Below are positions 1 through 9,311 of a DNA stretch of 64,000 bases, one piece after another. Each line of letters begins with the position of its first letter. Position 1 is the stretch's first letter. Made by a program: the position numbers and the translations under genes. The stretch is from a bacterium (lineage in GTDB: Bacteria; Babelota; Babeliae; Babelales; RVW-14). The stretch is from contig CP064957.1 of the NCBI GenBank assembly GCA_016699045.1, positions 372,001 to 436,000 of the forward strand, given 5' to 3'. The notes under the pieces are model-generated. The model was not told the DNA's origin. It searched no databases and saw only the letters and a list, made by a program, of their open reading frames with translations.

Positions 1-593
1 CTGGCAAGCCTAATACTTCAAGGTTTTTGCGCCGCTCTCCGGCTGGATCAGGAAAATTCCACTGATTATAACTATTCCCATAGCTATGCTGGTTATAGCT
101 ATTGTTATTTTTATCTTCCTCGATAATTTTGCCAAGCTCGACAAAGTCCTGGCCACAACCATAGATATGTGCCAACGCTGCAAGAATAAACAAGATTGGT
201 TTTTGTGATGCTTTATCTGCTGCAAAAAATTCAGTACCACAACGCGTGAGCGATCGTAAACCTCTCGCTACTTCTCTTATCGCCATTGCTTGACCAGTCT
301 TTATTTCGTGGTTATCACCTTCACTTGCTGGCACCATTCCCAAGAGGGTTTCTATTAGAATCAAAGCATAAACAAGCTTAGAAACCTGAGGCTGCGCTTG
401 TGGATCAATCACCTGTGCCGGATCATCAAGCGATGCCGCATCCGCTTCTAGCTCATGCTTATTCATCACTGAATAAAGAGCGTCAGCCATTTCATACAAA
501 TCGTAAGCGGCCCAAGGATAGGTATAAAGACACCGATCAGTTTTGCCGTTGTTGTACAAATCGAGCAATCCATTCAATAAAGAAAGCCCACTA
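1..593 (-). pseudogene. 3' portion of an IS-interrupted secreted-protein gene (runs off the left edge)
   Basis: The minus strand is open without a stop from base 593 to the left edge (about 197 codons). It continues in frame from the signal-peptide fragment at 1202-1443 once the insertion element at 594-1199 and one TA copy are removed: the codons across the repaired junction read GCT AGT GGG CTT. The segment is mostly helical in character, for example LYEMADALYSVMNKHELEAD, and ends with an Asn/Tyr/Ser-rich stretch (NNNSYNQHSYGNSYNQW). I recognise no family. Function is unknown; export is inferred from the signal peptide on the other fragment. The C-terminus lies outside the window. Confidence 0.7.
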
Positions 594-1199
594 GGTTCTG
601 TTGACTTTTCAAAAATGTGATTTGAGTGCATGATAACACCAACAAAAAAAACGAGTTTATTAAAAACTCAAAAAGGCGTTATCATGCAAAGAGAGTATAT
701 CACAAATGAAGCGTGGCGGAAAATATATCAGTTTCTTAAAAAGAAAAAGGTATTTATGTTAGAAATGAAGGTCTTTGTAAAGAGGTTCATAGTGGGTGTG
801 TATTGGATTTTAAAAACAGGCGCTCAATGGCGAGAACTGCCTGACCGTTATGGCAACTGGAATAGCGTATTCAAGCGATTTGATGTGTGGAGTAAAAGAA
901 AATTTTGAAAAATTGTTAACATTTTGTGCTGACGACCCGACCTTGAATACGTCATGATTGATGCCACAATAGTAAGATCGCATCCTTGCGCAGCGGGTTA
1001 TGGCAAACAAAGAGAAGGCTTGGGAAGAAGTAAAGGTGGTTTTACCAAAAATTCATGCGACAGTGGATGCCTTTTTTTCTCTAAAATCAAACACTTCAGA
1101 CATGTCTTTTCTCGCTTTGACAAAAAGGCCCAGAATTACTTATCGTTCGTTTCTTTTGTTGGAGCAATTTTATGGTTACGATGAAAAGTCAACAGAACC
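594..1199 (+). mobile_element. Decayed IS5-family (IS427-like) insertion element with intact inverted repeats
   Basis: The element is bounded by perfect 18-bp terminal inverted repeats: GGTTCTGTTGACTTTTCA at 594-611 and its complement at 1182-1199. It is flanked by a TA duplication (592-593 and 1200-1201), as expected for the IS427 group. At 606 bp it is shorter than a usual element of roughly 800-900 bp. The transposase has lost its middle, while its first and last parts and both ends survive. It could be movable only with a transposase supplied elsewhere. Confidence 0.9.
684..1184 (+). pseudogene. IS5-family transposase remnant, frameshifted and internally deleted
   Basis: The first part (684-908) matches the N-terminal DUF4096-like half of IS5/IS427 transposases, with WILKTGAQWRELP and YGNWNSVFKRFDVWSK. 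Across the usual orfA-orfB junction the text continues in other frames with ENFEKLLTFCADDP, then EYVMIDATIVRSHPCAAG and GLGRSKGGFT, which holds the first catalytic Asp region (DATIVRSH). After TKIHATVDA the central part with the second catalytic Asp is missing. The sequence jumps at about 1075-1085 to the normal C-terminus FSRFDKKAQNYLSF...WLR. At least two further indels (near 938 and 1048) break the frame. It is not functional. Confidence 0.85.
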
Positions 1200-1201
1200 T
1201 A

Positions 1202-1443
1202 GCAACTACTTTATTTTTTACAGCTGCATCAGAATTATTCTGTGCACGATGGTACTGTGCTGCCATAAAAAATGGCACACGCAACAACAACGCATATACT
1301 TGTGCTGCGCGAGCTGGTGTTAACGACTTAACTTCTCGATATGTTTGACGTCTTGTGCCTGCAGCATGCATAGCTCCGCAAAAAAACAAACTAACAACAA
1401 GCGTCACTAATGATAATTTTTTAATACTATGCAAGCCAACCAC
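1202..1443 (-). pseudogene. 5' portion of the IS-interrupted secreted-protein gene (signal peptide)
   Basis: This fragment starts at a GTG (1443) and encodes a clear signal peptide: a Lys pair, a hydrophobic core LVTLVVSLFFCGA and an AxA-like site (MHA). A short mature region follows, AAGTRRQTYREVKSLTP to AAVKNKVVA. Translation then runs into the IS terminal repeat and stops a few codons later (ARFC). Removing the IS joins it in frame to 593-1. The product is an exported protein of unknown family. The start codon is not certain: no strong ribosome binding site is seen, and a TTG four codons in is an alternative. Confidence 0.7.
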
Positions 1444-1557
1444 GATGCTACTTTCGATAAAAAGCCTTTATCCTCAACAAAAAACGTATATTGAAGGATA
1501 TCAAAAAAGACTTTTACGTCAAACGCAGCTCAGATATTTGCCAACTCAACCGATTAA

Positions 1558-2127
1558 CTAACCACCGCTAGCGGCTCCCTTTGACGACACATGCAAAACA
1601 TCTTTAAGTTCAGGATTTATGAGTACTTTATCCAAAACATAAATAATCCCATTCACGACTTCTACCGTGTAAATTGGCTTAGGAATATTTTGACGCCATA
1701 AGTTTCTTTTACTCAACGTACTTAAATAGCGCTTAGGACCTTCTTTCAAAGCACGCTTAGAAATGGCATCTGGCACAATGTGATAATGAACAAATTTTGA
1801 AAGCAAACCTTTCTTAACGGCATCCGGCGTTCTTAACAACGCAAGCCTACCAAACCGAATCAGAGCATCGTCGGTTGGCAAGAAGACGGTGTATTTCCCA
1901 TTGTTGGCACCAAGTAAATTATTTTTGCCCAACTTGGTATCGAGCAATAACTCATCAAACAACGCATACATTTGTTTAAAATTTCCAGATCGTTCAAGAA
2001 AACCCATAATCGTTAATTCGCGATCCGGATTCGGTTCTGCAAATAAGGGATTCACATCGCGAGCATCGCGCGGTGCTGCAGAAAGATCTGCAAAAATAAA
2101 AAATAGTAAGAATACATATCGCTTCAT
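1558..2127 (-). CDS. Secreted fasciclin (FAS1) domain protein
   Basis: After a signal peptide (MKRYVFLLFFIFADLSAA) there is one FAS1 domain. It shows the H1-like motif YTVFLPTDDALIRF near residue 105 and the later LSKFVHYHIVP and NGIIYVLDKVLIN segments. FAS1 domains usually mediate cell-surface adhesion. The ATG at 2127 is preferred over an upstream in-frame start because AAAAAAAGGAC lies at proper spacing. The roughly 35 bases around the ribosome binding site and first codons are nearly identical to those of the next gene upstream (start 3427). The mature protein is about 170 residues. The partner or substrate is unknown. Confidence 0.8.
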   Translation of the reverse strand: MKRYVFLLFFIFADLSAAPRDARDVNPLFAEPNPDRELTIMGFLERSGNFKQMYALFDELLLDTKLGKNNLLGANNGKYTVFLPTDDALIRFGRLALLRTPDAVKKGLLSKFVHYHIVPDAISKRALKEGPKRYLSTLSKRNLWRQNIPKPIYTVEVVNGIIYVLDKVLINPELKDVLHVSSKGAASGG

Positions 2128-2182
2128 AGTACTTGTCCTTTTTTTGAGTTTTGTACAAACATTACTCAATTACGTCAAGACT

Positions 2183-3427
2183 TTAAGCACCTAGTTTTCG
2201 CGTAAAATAATCTTGTAAACGCTTAATGCCTTCACTCACTACTTCAGGATCACGCGCAAAACATAACCGAACAAACGGCTTAGCGGTAGCACCAAAATCA
2301 CTACCAGGCGCCATCGCTACTTTTGCTTCGTGCAAAACATCCATAACAAAATCTAAACTATCTTCATCGTGAGTTTTAAACAATAAATAAAAACCACCCA
2401 TCGGTTTAACGTAAGAAATTACACCCTGTTCTTGCAAGTGATCAAAAAATGCGCAAGCAATGTCCCTGCTTTGTTGAATTTTGTCAACAGCAAGCGGCAT
2501 AATATCGTTTTTATGCTCAAGGCCATATAACGCAGCGTACTGACCAATAACATTTGGACAGTTAAAAGCAGCACCCTGCACCATCGAAATACCTTTGATT
2601 AAATGAGCCGGCGCAACCAGATACCCAATCCGCCAACCACTCATGCCCAAACCTTTTGAAAAAGAACCAACACGCATCAGGCGTTCGGATTTTAGAATAA
2701 ATGGCATACTTGAATGAAACGTGATATCAAAAACAAAATCATCGTACACTTCATCAACAACCAAATAAATCTTATGATCTTCTGCAATTTTTATCAGGTG
2801 GCAAAGCTCTTCACGCGACAAAACACTGCCACAGGGATTTGATGGATTTGACAACATAATCATTTTAGTACGATCTGTAATCGCACGTTCAATCGCCGTG
2901 CTATCAAACACCCACTGCAACTTGTCGTCAACTTGTTTCATCGTTAAGGCAGGAACTACAACAGGTACAGCTTTGCAAAATTTTACAATACTTTCGTAAA
3001 CAGGATACGAAGGCTCAAGCAAAATAACTTCATCGCCTGTTTTTAACAGTGTCAGGCCCAAACATGACAATGCACCTGAACCACCATGCGAGATCATAAC
3101 ATTATCAACGCTTAACGGAATGTCATGCTCACGCGCTAAAACCTCCGCTAATTTTTCGCGCAGCGGCAAAATGCCCAACGCATTCTGATAATAATCGGCT
3201 TTATCCGTTTGCAAAATTTCCTGAACATATTGTTTAATTGCAGGATTTACGCCACCACTCACACGCAACGCCCCTTGAGCAAAAGATATATAGCCTTCAT
3301 TGTTACGCACCACCGTTTCTATGTTCTTTAAAAATGGCATGCTCAACTCAAGCATATCTGCACTCTGGGCAGAAACTGTCTCAATCCCGACAACAATCAA
3401 CAACAACAAAAAGAAATATCGCTTCAT
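2183..3427 (-). CDS. Class I/II PLP-dependent aminotransferase with an N-terminal signal peptide
   Basis: This is a fold-type I aminotransferase of the aspartate/aromatic class. Visible motifs are the Gly-rich SHGGSGALS region, MLSNPSNPCG with the substrate- and PLP-binding Asn, VVDEVYDDF with the PLP-ring Asp and Tyr, and FSKGLGMSGWRIGY with the Schiff-base Lys. FVRLCFA near the end carries the carboxylate-binding Arg. Unusually, a hydrophobic leader (MKRYFFLLLLIVVGIETVSAQS) precedes the enzyme domain, so the protein should be exported. The ATG at 3427 is chosen because AGGA sits eight bases upstream. A frameshifted paralogue without the leader lies immediately upstream (3453-4650). Substrate cannot be told from sequence. 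Confidence 0.88.
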   Translation of the reverse strand: MKRYFFLLLLIVVGIETVSAQSADMLELSMPFLKNIETVVRNNEGYISFAQGALRVSGGVNPAIKQYVQEILQTDKADYYQNALGILPLREKLAEVLAREHDIPLSVDNVMISHGGSGALSCLGLTLLKTGDEVILLEPSYPVYESIVKFCKAVPVVVPALTMKQVDDKLQWVFDSTAIERAITDRTKMIMLSNPSNPCGSVLSREELCHLIKIAEDHKIYLVVDEVYDDFVFDITFHSSMPFILKSERLMRVGSFSKGLGMSGWRIGYLVAPAHLIKGISMVQGAAFNCPNVIGQYAALYGLEHKNDIMPLAVDKIQQSRDIACAFFDHLQEQGVISYVKPMGGFYLLFKTHDEDSLDFVMDVLHEAKVAMAPGSDFGATAKPFVRLCFARDPEVVSEGIKRLQDYFTRKLGA

Positions 3428-3452
3428 AGTACTCATCCTTTTTTTTGAGTGC

Positions 3453-4650
3453 TTATAAAGAACTGCTCATCATGTGAAGGCTTTGAGAAATGTTTTTACG
3501 TATAAAATAATCTTGCAAACGCTTAATTCCTTCAATCACTATTTCAGGATCTCGCGCAAAACAAAAACGAATAAACGATTTTGCATTTGGCCCAAAATCG
3601 CAACCTGGTGCCATCGCTATTTTTACTTCTTGCAAAATATTCATAACTAATTCAAAACTGTCTTCATGTTGTGTTTTAAAAAACAGATAAAAGCCGGCCG
3701 TAGGCTTGGCATAAGAAATAAGACCCTGCTCGGAAAGACGATCGAAAAAAGTACACAAAAAATCGCGACTTTTTTTTACTTGATCAAAAGAATGTGAAAC
3801 AATATCATTTTTATGCTCAAGCCCATAAAGAGCTGCGGCCAATAACACTCGGACAATTAAACGCACAACTTTGCAACGTTGAAATAGCTTTAATTAAGCG
3901 AAATGGCGCAACAAGAAAACCAACCCGCCAACCACTCATGCCAAGACTTTTTGAAAAAGAACCAACACGCAAAATACGGTCAGATTGTGGTACTAATGGC
4001 GTACTTGAGTAAAATGATCCTTCAAAAACAAAATCATCATACACTTCATCAACCACCAAATAAATATTATGCAGCTCTGCTATTCTACGCAGTTGTTCAA
4101 GCTCTTCGCGGGACAAAACGGTCCCACACGGATTTGATGGATTTGAAAGCATAATCATTTTGGTATGAGACGTAATAGCGCGTTCAATAACCGCAACATC
4201 AAGCACCCACTGATTCTGTCCCTGTATTTTTTTCATTTCAAATGCTGGCACAAACACCGGCACCGCTTTTGAAAATTTTATAATACTTTCATAAACGGGA
4301 TACGATGGTTCAAGTAAAATAACTTCATCGCCTGCTTGCAAAAGTGTCAATGCCAGGCTTGTCAGCGCACCGCTACCACCATGCGTTACCATCACATTAT
4401 CTATACTGATAGGACTTTTATGTTCACTTGCTAGCATTTCAGCAATTTTTTTGCGCAACGGCAAAATGCCTAACGCATCTTGATAATAATCAGCTTTGTC
4501 CGTTTGTAAAATTTGCTGTGCATATTCTTTTATGGAAGAATCAATCCCACCACGCAAACGCAAAGCGCCTTGCGCAAAAGACAAATAACCTTCATTATTC
4601 CGCACAACCGATTCAATTCTTTTCAATTCAGGCATACTTAACTCAATCAT
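3453..4650 (-). pseudogene. Second aminotransferase (paralogue of the 2183-3427 gene), frameshifted
   Basis: The 5' part (4650-3817) encodes a leaderless aminotransferase starting MIELSMPELKRIES, with GGSGALTS, MLSNPSNPCG, VVDEVYDDF and FSKSLGMSGWRVGF. The C-terminal part (from about 3845 to 3453) continues in another frame with AALYGLEHKND. Compared with the intact twin, CPNVIGQYAALYG has become CPSVIG followed by a shift, consistent with loss of five bases at about 3835-3842. The start is well supported (AAAGGAG before the ATG) and overlaps the stop of the DedA-like gene as ATGA. It is either a pseudogene or a sequence error. If intact it would be a cytoplasmic aminotransferase. Confidence 0.85.
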
Positions 4651-5234
4651 ATGGCTCCTTTAAACACGCTACAGCTCAGAATGAGCAAAATGGTGAATGC
4701 AACCACGAGATAATTAAAATAGTCATCAATAATTCTTTTAATTGCAACGCCCCACAGACGAATTGCACCAGCAACTAAAAAGAATCGCGCCCCTCGTGCC
4801 AAGATGGAATACACCACAAAAGGTATAAATGGCAACTTACAAAAACCAGCAGAAATAGTTACGGCCTTGTAAGGAATTGGAGTAAAGCCGGCGATAAAGA
4901 CCGCCCACGATTCATACAAAGCATACTGTGCAACAACATGATTAAACGTTTCTTCAGAAATAATCCATGAAACAAGTGGAAACCCAACACTCAACCACAA
5001 CGTTGAACCGATAATATAACCACCTATGCCGCCCAGTACCGACGCAATAGTCGCTATTGTTGCATAAAAAAATGATCGCTTACGATTTTGCACACAAAAA
5101 AGGATGAGCAGGGGATCTACTGGTATAAAAAAAAATGAAGCTTCAATAAAAAAGAGGGCGAAAAGCCAGGCAACCGCATAAGGCTTCTCAACTTTTCTAC
5201 CCATCCAATCATAGATATCTCTAATGAACTTCAT
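4647..5234 (-). CDS. DedA/VTT-domain (YqaA-like) inner-membrane protein
   Basis: This is a multi-helix membrane protein of 195 residues with the organisation of the DedA/SNARE-associated (VTT) superfamily. An early helix FFIEASFFFIPVDPLLI is followed by a Gly-rich re-entrant segment, GGIGGYIIGSTLW. A later FIAGFTPIPYKAVTISAG resembles the conserved G-(F/R)-(x)-PxxR/K region of these lipid-transport proteins. The family moves or scrambles phospholipids or undecaprenyl phosphate. AAGAGG precedes the ATG at 5234. The stop overlaps the start of the downstream aminotransferase copy (ATGA), so the two are probably translationally coupled. Confidence 0.8.
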   Translation of the reverse strand: MKFIRDIYDWMGRKVEKPYAVAWLFALFFIEASFFFIPVDPLLILFCVQNRKRSFFYATIATIASVLGGIGGYIIGSTLWLSVGFPLVSWIISEETFNHVVAQYALYESWAVFIAGFTPIPYKAVTISAGFCKLPFIPFVVYSILARGARFFLVAGAIRLWGVAIKRIIDDYFNYLVVAFTILLILSCSVFKGAI

Positions 5235-5275
5235 TATTACCTCTTCCCTTTGGTTACGGACATGATTTTAGCGAA

Positions 5276-6586
5276 CTATCCTTTGAGCTTTTGATCAAGA
5301 TATTCTTGTAAACGATCAATAGCTATACGCTCTTGTTGCAGCGTATCACGATCCCGTGCTGTAACTTTACCATCTTCAAGACTCTCAAAGTCAAAGGTAA
5401 AGCAAACGGGCGTTCCAATCTCATCTTGACGGCGATAACGTTTTCCAATGGAACCCGATTCATCAAGTTGTATGCGATAGCCTTTTTTCTTTAAATCAAT
5501 ATAAATTTGACTGGCCTGCTCTTTTAGTTTGTTGGTTAACGGCATAACAGCTGCTACCACAGGAGCAATCGCGGGATGAAAGCGTAACACAGTACGCACT
5601 TCGCCGTCAACTTCATCTTCATGATACGCATCAAAAAGTAAGGTTAAGAAAAGACGATCAACTCCAACAGAACATTCAACAACATGCGGAATATACGATG
5701 CTTTTGTTTCTTCATCAAAAACCGCTAGCTCTTTGCCAGAAAATTGTGAATGCCGAGAAAGATCAAAGTTAGTGCGGTTTGCAATACCTTCAAGCTCTTT
5801 CCAGCCAAAAGGGAAATTGTACTCAACATCGGTACAACATTTAGAATAATGTGAAAGCTCGTCAGCTGCATGCGGACGTAGACGAATTTTGTCTTTGTTA
5901 AGACCAATTTGCTCATAAAAAGCTTTACGACGTTCAAGCCATAATTCAAAGAATCCATCAGCTTGCTCGCCCTTGCAGAAAAATTCAATTTCCATTTGCT
6001 CAAATTCGCGCATGCGGAACAAAAATTGCTTAGGCGTAATTTCGTTACGAAATGCCTTACCAACTTGCGCAATCCCAAAAGGAATTTTAACACGATTGCT
6101 CGTGTACACATTTTTAAAATTGATAAAAATTGCTTGTGCTGTTTCGGGACGCAAATACGCTTTGCTTGCCGCTACCGCACCAAGATTTGTTTCAAACATT
6201 AATTGAAACTGTCTTACGTCTGTCCAGTTTTTAACGCCACAAGAAGGACATGGACGTGTGATATCAAAACCATCTTCATCTGACCGAAAACGCTTTTTAC
6301 AGTTTAAACAGTCCACCATCGGATCACTAAAATTTTCAAGATGACCAGACGCTTGCCATACCGCTTCAGGACCCAAAATGGAACCGTCAAGTAATAAGAC
6401 CTCTTCAGGCCAGCTAGTCATATTTTTAAGCCATGCCGCTTTGATGTTTTGTTTAAGCTGGACGCCCAAAGGCCCAAAATCATAAACACCGTTCAAGCCA
6501 GAATAGATTTCCGCAGCTTGAAAGACAAAGCCTCTTCGTTTACACAAGGCGGTGATTTTATCAAGTGTTACCGGTGCGCTCGACAT
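5276..6586 (-). CDS. glyQS: Glycyl-tRNA synthetase, dimeric (alpha2) class II type
   Basis: The enzyme charges tRNA-Gly with glycine in the cytoplasm. The protein begins ALCKRRGFVFQAAEIYSGL and has GVYDFGPLGVQLK. A zinc-ribbon-like insertion with CLNCKKRF and CPSCG lies near residues 95-122. RPETAQAIFINFKN and PFGIAQVGKAFRNEITP are the class II motif 2 region. HVVECSVGVDRLFL is motif 3, and the anticodon-binding domain lies after about residue 330. Length (436) fits the short bacterial alpha2 form rather than the alpha2-beta2 enzyme. AAGGA lies nine bases before the ATG. Confidence 0.95.
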   Translation of the reverse strand: MSSAPVTLDKITALCKRRGFVFQAAEIYSGLNGVYDFGPLGVQLKQNIKAAWLKNMTSWPEEVLLLDGSILGPEAVWQASGHLENFSDPMVDCLNCKKRFRSDEDGFDITRPCPSCGVKNWTDVRQFQLMFETNLGAVAASKAYLRPETAQAIFINFKNVYTSNRVKIPFGIAQVGKAFRNEITPKQFLFRMREFEQMEIEFFCKGEQADGFFELWLERRKAFYEQIGLNKDKIRLRPHAADELSHYSKCCTDVEYNFPFGWKELEGIANRTNFDLSRHSQFSGKELAVFDEETKASYIPHVVECSVGVDRLFLTLLFDAYHEDEVDGEVRTVLRFHPAIAPVVAAVMPLTNKLKEQASQIYIDLKKKGYRIQLDESGSIGKRYRRQDEIGTPVCFTFDFESLEDGKVTARDRDTLQQERIAIDRLQEYLDQKLKG

Positions 6587-6674
6587 AAAAAATATCCTTC
6601 TTAAAATCGATAGTATTGACGTAAGTTTTCAGATAAACAAAGGTACCGTTATTTCAATTGTCTGGCAAGTTCAT

Positions 6675-6706
6675 AAAAAAAAGCCGGGTTGTTACCCGGC
6701 TTTTTT
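6675..6706 (-). terminator. Rho-independent terminator
   Basis: AGCCGGGT pairs with ACCCGGCT around a TGTT loop, flanked by A and T runs. It ends the minus-strand transcript of the secreted protein gene at 6736-7683 and can work in both directions. Confidence 0.85.
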
Positions 6707-6735
6707 AAAAATCATATGATGACGATAGACAGAAT

Positions 6736-7683
6736 TTATCGAGCATTATTACCAGCGTTACCAGCCCGATTTGCAACCGGTGGTACAACTCCTGGCAACA
6801 TATAAGGTCTTGAAGCTAGTTCATTCCCAAAACCAAATCGATTGTCAGCTGCCTCATTACGCCAACGAGCAGCCCCTTGGGCTACACGAGCTCGCTCCGC
6901 AGCCTTTTCAGCCTGCGCGTTGAAAGCTGAAGCAATACTCATACGACGATCATTAACCGTCTTATACAGCAACTCAATAGCCTTTTTCAAGTCGACACAC
7001 GCATTGACTTCTGCATCATCTTTAGCTTTGTGCAATGCCTTTTTTACCAATGTTAACGCATTCATCAGGTCATCAGCCTGGCGACCAGCAACATTTTGTG
7101 CCGTTCTCATGGCATTTTCTTCCCCACCAAAACGCAACTGCGCTTCAATCACAATTCTATCTTTTTGAGTAAACAAAAAACCTGCAATGTTATCATTGGA
7201 AATTTCTTTTGCTACCTGGGCAAACAACTTGTAGGCACTTTCATACAAACCAAGAGTCGTGCGTCTGTACAACACATTATCAATAGCAGAAAAAATCGGC
7301 CAACACATTAAACCTGGCGAATACGGCGCAGCGGCAACACTAAGCTCAGTTGCTTTGTTGACCAATGCATTATCAATCAAAACACTCAATGATACTTCTT
7401 GATTAGCCAAAGCATCCCAAAATGCCCAGAGACCTTTAACGCCAAACAAGGTCACAACACCAGCCGCAAAAGCCGCCAATGGCTTACCAGCAACCGTCAT
7501 ATCAACAGGCACTTGGTTAGCAAGATTATCTATCGTAAAAACACTTTCAAAATTAAGCTTACGTTCAGCTGACGGCATCATAACGCCATCAACCTCAACA
7601 ACTTGTGCGGTTGCCGAAACCGAAGTATGAATTGAAAGCATTGTTACCATCAATAGAGCTAAAAACAATTTTGTATTTTTCAT
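6736..7683 (-). CDS. Exported protein of unknown function
   Basis: This 315-residue protein starts with a signal peptide (MKNTKLFLALLMVTMLSIHT...VSA). A second hydrophobic stretch near residues 60-80 (AAFAAGVVTLFGVKGLWAFW) may anchor it in the membrane. The middle is helical, and the C-terminus after about residue 270 is rich in Ala, Arg, Asn and Gly. I recognise no family. The ATG at 7683 is chosen because GGGGGGA precedes it by six bases; the same poly-G ribosome binding site precedes the next two genes upstream on this strand. A strong terminator follows the gene. Confidence 0.75.
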   Translation of the reverse strand: MKNTKLFLALLMVTMLSIHTSVSATAQVVEVDGVMMPSAERKLNFESVFTIDNLANQVPVDMTVAGKPLAAFAAGVVTLFGVKGLWAFWDALANQEVSLSVLIDNALVNKATELSVAAAPYSPGLMCWPIFSAIDNVLYRRTTLGLYESAYKLFAQVAKEISNDNIAGFLFTQKDRIVIEAQLRFGGEENAMRTAQNVAGRQADDLMNALTLVKKALHKAKDDAEVNACVDLKKAIELLYKTVNDRRMSIASAFNAQAEKAAERARVAQGAARWRNEAADNRFGFGNELASRPYMLPGVVPPVANRAGNAGNNAR

Positions 7684-7726
7684 GGAAAATCCCCCCATAA
7701 TTATAACTAACTAACCAATCAATATC

Positions 7727-8020
7727 TTATGATTCTATAAACCCAAAATAAGCCATCCATTCACGAACATTTCTGTGCAAGCTTGCCTGCACCATTGATA
7801 AAAAAAACAGTCCAGGATTAGTCCTAACTCTATGGACAAGTTCTTGATGTGTCGCACTAAATTCTTGTTGCGACGGGTAATCTGGCATTATTTCTCCAGC
7901 TCCACCTTGCCCATCTATCAGAATCTCTGGATGAACAAAATGAAATTCTCCTGCCTGAACAGAACAATTCAAACCGAGCATTATCATTAACATTATTAAA
8001 AAGAATCTTGTTTGCTTCAC
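7727..8020 (-). CDS. Small exported protein of unknown function
   Basis: This 97-residue protein has a signal peptide with a hydrophobic core (FFLIMLMIMLGLNC) and VQA before the likely cleavage site. The mature part is about 75 residues (GEFHFVHPEILIDG...WMAYFGFIES). The start is GTG at 8020, preceded by GGGGGGG. It lies 43 bases before the next secreted gene, so the two are probably co-transcribed. The Cys near the signal peptide end (LNCSVQA) is not in a clean lipobox. No family is recognised. Confidence 0.65.
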   Translation of the reverse strand: MKQTRFFLIMLMIMLGLNCSVQAGEFHFVHPEILIDGQGGAGEIMPDYPSQQEFSATHQELVHRVRTNPGLFFLSMVQASLHRNVREWMAYFGFIES

Positions 8021-8202
8021 GAAACCCCCCCATTATCAAACATCTAACAAATAACCTAAACCATTTTAAGCTACCAAAGGCTTATAAAAAAGGCCTTGGG
8101 ATATAGTTAGATTACCCCATTTTAAGAGGGCTGTAAAAGGCCCCAAAATGAGCGTTTTTGAGGCTAGAATGGGCTTTTTAATACGCTATGATAACGAAAC
8201 GC

Positions 8203-9282
8203 CTAGAACGGCTGGCAATGTTTTCTATTTGAATTTTCAAGCGCACAAAATAAGCGATCGTGGCTACTTGAGCGGGCATAATCAAGCGGCGTCTTGCCAT
8301 ACTTGTCTGCCACCTGCCCAGAAGCACCTAACGAGCATAAATGCGCAACAATAGCAGTATGCTGGCGCAATGAGCGCTCGTACTGCCGACCATAAGCTCG
8401 CATTTGCGCTCGATAACGCACATGCGACCAGTAGCGACGCGGTTTAAAACGCAATGTATCTTTCCCCGCAGCATAATGCAACGGTGTTGCACCATCAATA
8501 TCACAATGACTCAAAGAAGCACCTTGCTTAATCAAAGCATCAACCACACACAAAGCGCCCGATGCCGCGGCGTAATGCAATGGTGTTTTACCATCTTTAT
8601 CTTTGCTATTTGCCGACCCACCCGCCTTGAGTAATAAATCAACAACTTTATCATAGTCATGAGGAATCGCATAATACCCAACTACAGCCCCCGCAGCATA
8701 GTGCAAGGGTGCACGGCCAAACATATCCAAAAAATCAGCCCGTGCACCATGAGCCAATAAATGCGCAACCAAAAGATCCTGCCCATGCATGGCGGCATAA
8801 TGCAAAGGCGTACGCCCTTTTAAATCAGCGATTTCTATTGAAGATTGTTTACATAAACGGTCCATGATAGCGGCGTACTGCATCTGCTCCACCCAGGCCC
8901 CACGGCCTTTGCCTGCAGCACAATGCAACGGCGTATAGCCTTTGCAATCTTGTTGATCTGCACAAGCTCCATACGCACACAAAACATCAACCCCTGCCGT
9001 AAAACCCAACGAAGCAGCATAATGCAACGGAGTACGCCCATGAGCATCAGCTTCATGGACATCAGCCCCTTTTTTCAGTAGTGATGCCAACATAGAACTA
9101 TTTTTAGCATAAATTGCTTTATGTAAAAGACTCCAACGCGAAACACTATCGTTAGCGACGAGCAAGGCCCCGCCGGTACCATTTCGATTAAAAATGTTGT
9201 AAGCAGCAAAAAACGAAGCCCCAAATCCCAATAACATAGCAAAACTACTGCCAAGTAGTATCATCTTATTTTTCATCTTCAT
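8203..9282 (-). CDS. Ankyrin-repeat protein with N-terminal membrane or signal segment
   Basis: An N-terminal hydrophobic segment (MILLGSSFAMLLGFGASFFAAY) is followed by at least seven ankyrin repeats between about residues 50 and 345. They are recognised by GRTPLHYAAS, GYTPLHCAAG, GRTPLHYAAM, GRAPLHYAAG, GKTPLHYAAA, GATPLHYAAG and GKTPLDYAR. Several repeats carry insertions, the largest an Arg/Tyr-rich stretch near residues 285-315. Ankyrin repeats bind proteins and are common in host-associated bacteria. Here the leader places the protein outside the cytoplasm or at the membrane, so a role at the host interface is inferred. GGGGGGAA precedes the ATG at 9282. Confidence 0.88.
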   Translation of the reverse strand: MKMKNKMILLGSSFAMLLGFGASFFAAYNIFNRNGTGGALLVANDSVSRWSLLHKAIYAKNSSMLASLLKKGADVHEADAHGRTPLHYAASLGFTAGVDVLCAYGACADQQDCKGYTPLHCAAGKGRGAWVEQMQYAAIMDRLCKQSSIEIADLKGRTPLHYAAMHGQDLLVAHLLAHGARADFLDMFGRAPLHYAAGAVVGYYAIPHDYDKVVDLLLKAGGSANSKDKDGKTPLHYAAASGALCVVDALIKQGASLSHCDIDGATPLHYAAGKDTLRFKPRRYWSHVRYRAQMRAYGRQYERSLRQHTAIVAHLCSLGASGQVADKYGKTPLDYARSSSHDRLFCALENSNRKHCQPF

Positions 9283-9311
9283 TCCCCCCGAATTAGATTA
9301 TTACTGAGCTG

